The notes under the pieces were generated by a model. That model was not told the DNA's origin. It was given only the letters and a program-made list of their open reading frames with translations, and did not search any database. Positions 61,086 to 64,000 of a stretch of DNA of 64,000 nt are shown here, piece after piece; position 1 is the stretch's first letter; every line of letters starts with the position of its first letter. The translations under genes were made by a program, and so were the position numbers. The stretch covers positions 1 through 64,000 of the forward strand of contig NZ_WIAY01000002.1 of assembly GCF_009467805.1 (NCBI RefSeq), given 5' to 3'. The stretch comes from Stenotrophomonas nematodicola (GTDB lineage: Bacteria; Pseudomonadota; Gammaproteobacteria; Xanthomonadales; Xanthomonadaceae).

Positions 61086-64000
61086 TCATGGCGTCGCCTC
61101 CGGCCCGGCCTGCAGCACCGTCTCGATCGCCGCAGCGCCGAGTGGCAGCGGTACCACGCCGGCGGCACCGGCCTGCCGCGCCTGCCACGACAGCGCCGCA
61201 GTCGGCGCCGGGTCCAGCAGCCAGGCCGGCCCGTCGCCGGGTCGATCGCGCACCAGACCGAGCAGCGCCAGGCCGTCGACCCCCGGCAGTGTGCGCTCCA
61301 CCAGCAGTGCCTCCACCGGCCCCCGCGACAGTACCGGCAGGGCGGCCAGCGCGTGCGCCGCATGCAGCACGTGCCGGCCGTGCGCGCGCAGACCGGCCAT
61401 CAACCTGCGGGCAGCGGCGGTGTCCTGCATCACCAGCAGCACCGGCGACCGCCCACCACCATCATCGGCGAGGTCCAGGTTCCGGTGCCGCAGGCCACCG
61501 GCCATCGGCAGATGCACCAGCACCCGCCAACCATCGACGGCAGGGGCCACGGTGATATGCCCGCCCATCGCCTCCACCCGCAGGCGTGCCGGCGACAGGG
61601 CGGTCTGCAGCGCCCCGCACGTGGGCGACGGCAGGGGCAACGTCGCCGTTGTCGTCCTGCGCCCACCGCGCAGATGCGCGGCCAGTTCCACGCGGACGCC
61701 GGCGTGCCCGGGCAACGGGTCGGCGTGCAGCAGCAGTTGCCGCGCATCGGTACCGCTGGACAAGGCCTGCAGGGCCAGCACGACGGCCTCGGCCATGCGC
61801 TCCGGATCACCACACCCGACCTGGGTGGGGCCCACCCGCAGGCATGCCGCCAATGCCTGCCCACGCTGGCACAGCGGGAGCACCTGGGTAGTGACCACCC
61901 GCTGCAACACCGCCAGTGGCGCAAACACGCGGGGATGCAGGTTCGGCCTTCCCGCCTCCAGCCGGGCGGTATCCAGTGTGCGGTTCACGATTTCCAGCAG
62001 TTGCCGTCCTGCCCGGTGGATACGCCGCACCCGGTCCTGCTCGGCAGGGCCAAGCCGGCCATCGAGCAGCAGCTCGCTCATGCCCAGCACGCCGGTCAAC
62101 GGGGTCCGCAGTTCGTGGCCCAGCGTTGCCAGATAGTCTGCCTTGGCCCGCCCCGCCCGTTCGTCGGCCGCCTGGCGACGCGTCGCAGCCGCCTCGCGGC
62201 GCCGCTGCCGACACCGGCGCACGCCGCCGCCGGCCAGTGCCACAACCAGCACGGTGCCGCCGGCAGCCAGGCCGGCGCGGACGTCGGTGCGTTCCAGCGT
62301 GGAGGGAGCCATGTCCACCTCCAGTACCTGCACGGCCGACCACGGCCCGCCGTCGCTGCGCGCCTGGTAGAGCACACGATGACGTCCCGATGCCAACGTC
62401 GGAAACTCGCGGATGCCGGGCCGTCCGACGCTGATCCACCCGGCGCGCTGCCCTGCCATGCGGATGCGGTACTCGCGGCGGCGCCCGTCGCTGGCCAGCA
62501 CGCGCACCTGCACCCGCAGATCGCGGTCGCCCGGCTGCAGCCGCACGGGCGAGACCGCCGGCAGCTCTGCCAGCACGCCGTGGCGACGCACCTGTACGCG
62601 ATCCAGCACCGGTATCGGATCGGCGCGGGGTGCCTGCAGCGCCGCCACCTCCACCAGCACTGCCCCGCCGGCCGTGTCCAGTGGCAGCAGCAGATGGTGG
62701 CCGGCGCGCAGTATCCGGCCGCTGCGCATTGCCGCAGCTGGCAGGCCATCGGCCGGCGTGAGCACGCGCGGCGCCGCCCCGTCGTGGCCCAGCCGCAGCA
62801 GTCCGCGTGCCGTGGTTGCCCACAGTCCGCCACCGGCATCACGGGCCAATCCACGCACGGGACCTGCATCGGGGTCGAGCGGCCGTCGTGTCTCGGCGAT
62901 GAGACGGCCGCCCTGCCAGCGGTAGCCGGTCACGGCCGAGCGCCCGGCCACCCACACCCGGCCCTGCGCATCCACATGCAAGGCCGTCACCGCCTCTCCG
63001 CCCACGCCCGGCACCGGCTCCAACCGCTGGCGTTCCGCCGCCCAGCGGTACACCCGCGTCGCCGACGCCACCCAGAGTGCGCCGTCGGCCCCGCATTGCA
63101 TCGCTGCCGCATCCACTGCTGCCGGCAAGCCTGCCGCGCTGCGCGACCAGCGACCGCGCAGGCGTCCCCGTCGATCGCGCTGCTGCAGCCAATCGCCGTC
63201 CAGGTGCCAGAGCTCCCCGGTTCCGCAACTGCGAAGCACCCGCTCGGCGCCCTGCGGCTGGACCGGCACCGTCCAGCGACGCACTGCGCGGCTGCGCGGG
63301 TCCCAGCGGGTCAACCGGCCCGGCCCCGCCATCCACACCTGGCCGTGGCTGTCTTCAACAACGGCACGCCGGCCTGCCCCGCGTGGAGTCGCATCACGCA
63401 CCACCCGGCGGGAGCGCGGCGCGGCCGTCGCGTCGATCCAGTGCAGCCCACCGTCGGTGCCTGCCCACCATGCGCCGCCGTCCCGTCCACTGGTCCATGC
63501 CGCCGGCAGTGCCGCGTCCTGGCCCGGCGCACCCGCGATGGTGCGGAACGCACGCCAGTCCGGCCGCAGCCGCCAGACCCCCAACTGGGCGGCAAGCAGC
63601 CACACGCCGCCATCGCGATCCTCGTGCATGCCCACGATACGGGGGCGTGTCCGTCCGTCCGACGCCGTCAGCGCCACCTCGCGCCGCACGCCGGTCTGCG
63701 GATCTTCGCGCCACACGTGCGGGCCCTGCGCAAGCCAGCGCGCGCCATCGCGCGTGACACCGAGCAGGCGCAGGCCCGGCACGGACGCAGACGCGGCGAC
63801 TGCCTCCGTCGCGGTGCGTCGCTGCACACCGCCGGCGTCGCCGACCCACATGTGCGCACCCGCCGGGGCCAACGCATGGACTGCCCGGTCCGCTGCGCGG
63901 GTGGGCAGAAAGGCCTCCCCGCGCCAGCGTGCCAGGCCCCCTGCAGTGCCGATCCACACGGTGCCATCCGCACCGCGCGCAAGGGCACGCACGCGGGGAG
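61086..64000 (-). CDS. Hybrid sensor kinase paralogue with degenerate catalytic domains, 5' end cut
   Basis: The frame is open to the right edge, so the N-terminus is missing; 971 residues are visible. It has propeller repeats (DGTVWIGTAGGLARW, DGGAWWAGTDGGLHWIDA), a Y_Y_Y-like domain, a membrane helix (ALVVALAGG region) and an intact H-box (YLATLGHELRTPLTGVLGMS). The ATPase part lacks the N-box, the D-x-G-x-G and the G2 motif seen in the neighbour. The receiver has MQDT where the acidic pair stands, Glu in place of the phosphoacceptor Asp (ALLVERTLPGVDG) and no Lys (VVPLPLG). So it is probably a catalytically dead partner, yet the reading frame is intact over nearly 3 kb. Confidence 0.85.
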   Translation of the reverse strand, partial: PRVRALARGADGTVWIGTAGGLARWRGEAFLPTRAADRAVHALAPAGAHMWVGDAGGVQRRTATEAVAASASVPGLRLLGVTRDGARWLAQGPHVWREDPQTGVRREVALTASDGRTRPRIVGMHEDRDGGVWLLAAQLGVWRLRPDWRAFRTIAGAPGQDAALPAAWTSGRDGGAWWAGTDGGLHWIDATAAPRSRRVVRDATPRGAGRRAVVEDSHGQVWMAGPGRLTRWDPRSRAVRRWTVPVQPQGAERVLRSCGTGELWHLDGDWLQQRDRRGRLRGRWSRSAAGLPAAVDAAAMQCGADGALWVASATRVYRWAAERQRLEPVPGVGGEAVTALHVDAQGRVWVAGRSAVTGYRWQGGRLIAETRRPLDPDAGPVRGLARDAGGGLWATTARGLLRLGHDGAAPRVLTPADGLPAAAMRSGRILRAGHHLLLPLDTAGGAVLVEVAALQAPRADPIPVLDRVQVRRHGVLAELPAVSPVRLQPGDRDLRVQVRVLASDGRRREYRIRMAGQRAGWISVGRPGIREFPTLASGRHRVLYQARSDGGPWSAVQVLEVDMAPSTLERTDVRAGLAAGGTVLVVALAGGGVRRCRQRRREAAATRRQAADERAGRAKADYLATLGHELRTPLTGVLGMSELLLDGRLGPAEQDRVRRIHRAGRQLLEIVNRTLDTARLEAGRPNLHPRVFAPLAVLQRVVTTQVLPLCQRGQALAACLRVGPTQVGCGDPERMAEAVVLALQALSSGTDARQLLLHADPLPGHAGVRVELAAHLRGGRRTTTATLPLPSPTCGALQTALSPARLRVEAMGGHITVAPAVDGWRVLVHLPMAGGLRHRNLDLADDGGGRSPVLLVMQDTAAARRLMAGLRAHGRHVLHAAHALAALPVLSRGPVEALLVERTLPGVDGLALLGLVRDRPGDGPAWLLDPAPTAALSWQARQAGAAGVVPLPLGAAAIETVLQAGPEATP

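Overview
The window is high-GC proteobacterial chromosome, most likely Stenotrophomonas or a close member of the Xanthomonadaceae. This rests on gene content and remembered family resemblance, not on a search. The supporting features are a prpR / prpBC-acnD-prpF-prpD propionate locus, a chromosomal AAC(6')-like acetyltransferase, a bacterial M2 (ACE-like) lipoprotein, the hflK-hflC-yjeT-purA order, and several short palindromes between genes, some headed by GTAG like the SMAG/REP elements of Stenotrophomonas. Nearly everything is chromosomal core or stable accessory DNA. The only mobile DNA seen is a partial IS3-family element at the left edge.

Layout. 1-1.1 kb: IS3 OrfA fragment and a frameshifted RHS-repeat gene remnant. 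1.1-8.9 kb: a DUF819 membrane protein, then an OmpR-type two-component system divergent from a GT83 (ArnT-like) / PAP2 / EptA operon, which together look like a lipid A or envelope modification locus. 9-13 kb: M2 peptidyl-dipeptidase, a small unknown gene and a Bcr/CflA efflux pump. 13.1-16.4 kb: tandem glycine riboswitch and gcvP. 16.4-20.8 kb: amino acid permease, PAS-AraC regulator and a large-subunit catalase (katE). 20.8-25.7 kb: unknown membrane-protein pair, zinc-ribbon protein, GNAT and a chemoreceptor. 25.9-29.7 kb: purA, yjeT-like gene, hflC and hflK. 29.9-33.7 kb: YhdH-type oxidoreductase, PilH-like regulator, CbpA/DnaJ, peroxiredoxin and ferritin-like protein. 33.7-41.1 kb: pbpC and a bacterial alpha-2-macroglobulin. 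41.2-50.5 kb: the 2-methylcitrate operon and its divergent sigma-54 activator. 50.5-57.4 kb: AAC(6')-like/pdxH, glycerate kinase-like, dodecin, aroK-aroB, a WGR protein, hemE and a DHA2 efflux pump. 57.4-64 kb: two tandem beta-propeller hybrid sensor kinases, the upstream one with degenerate catalytic parts and running off the right edge.

How the genes work together. The prp operon should turn propionyl-CoA into pyruvate and succinate; PrpR and a near-perfect -24/-12 promoter in front of prpB explain its control. PbpC with alpha-2-macroglobulin is a known periplasmic repair/defence pair. The two-component system next to the GT83/PAP2/EptA operon points to regulated phosphate-group modification of lipid A. 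The most unusual observations are the degenerate propeller kinase beside an intact paralogue, the stem-loops in or just after four of the prp operon gene junctions, a PAS-AraC regulator with a CxxC pair beside the catalase, and likely leaderless promoters at several small operons.
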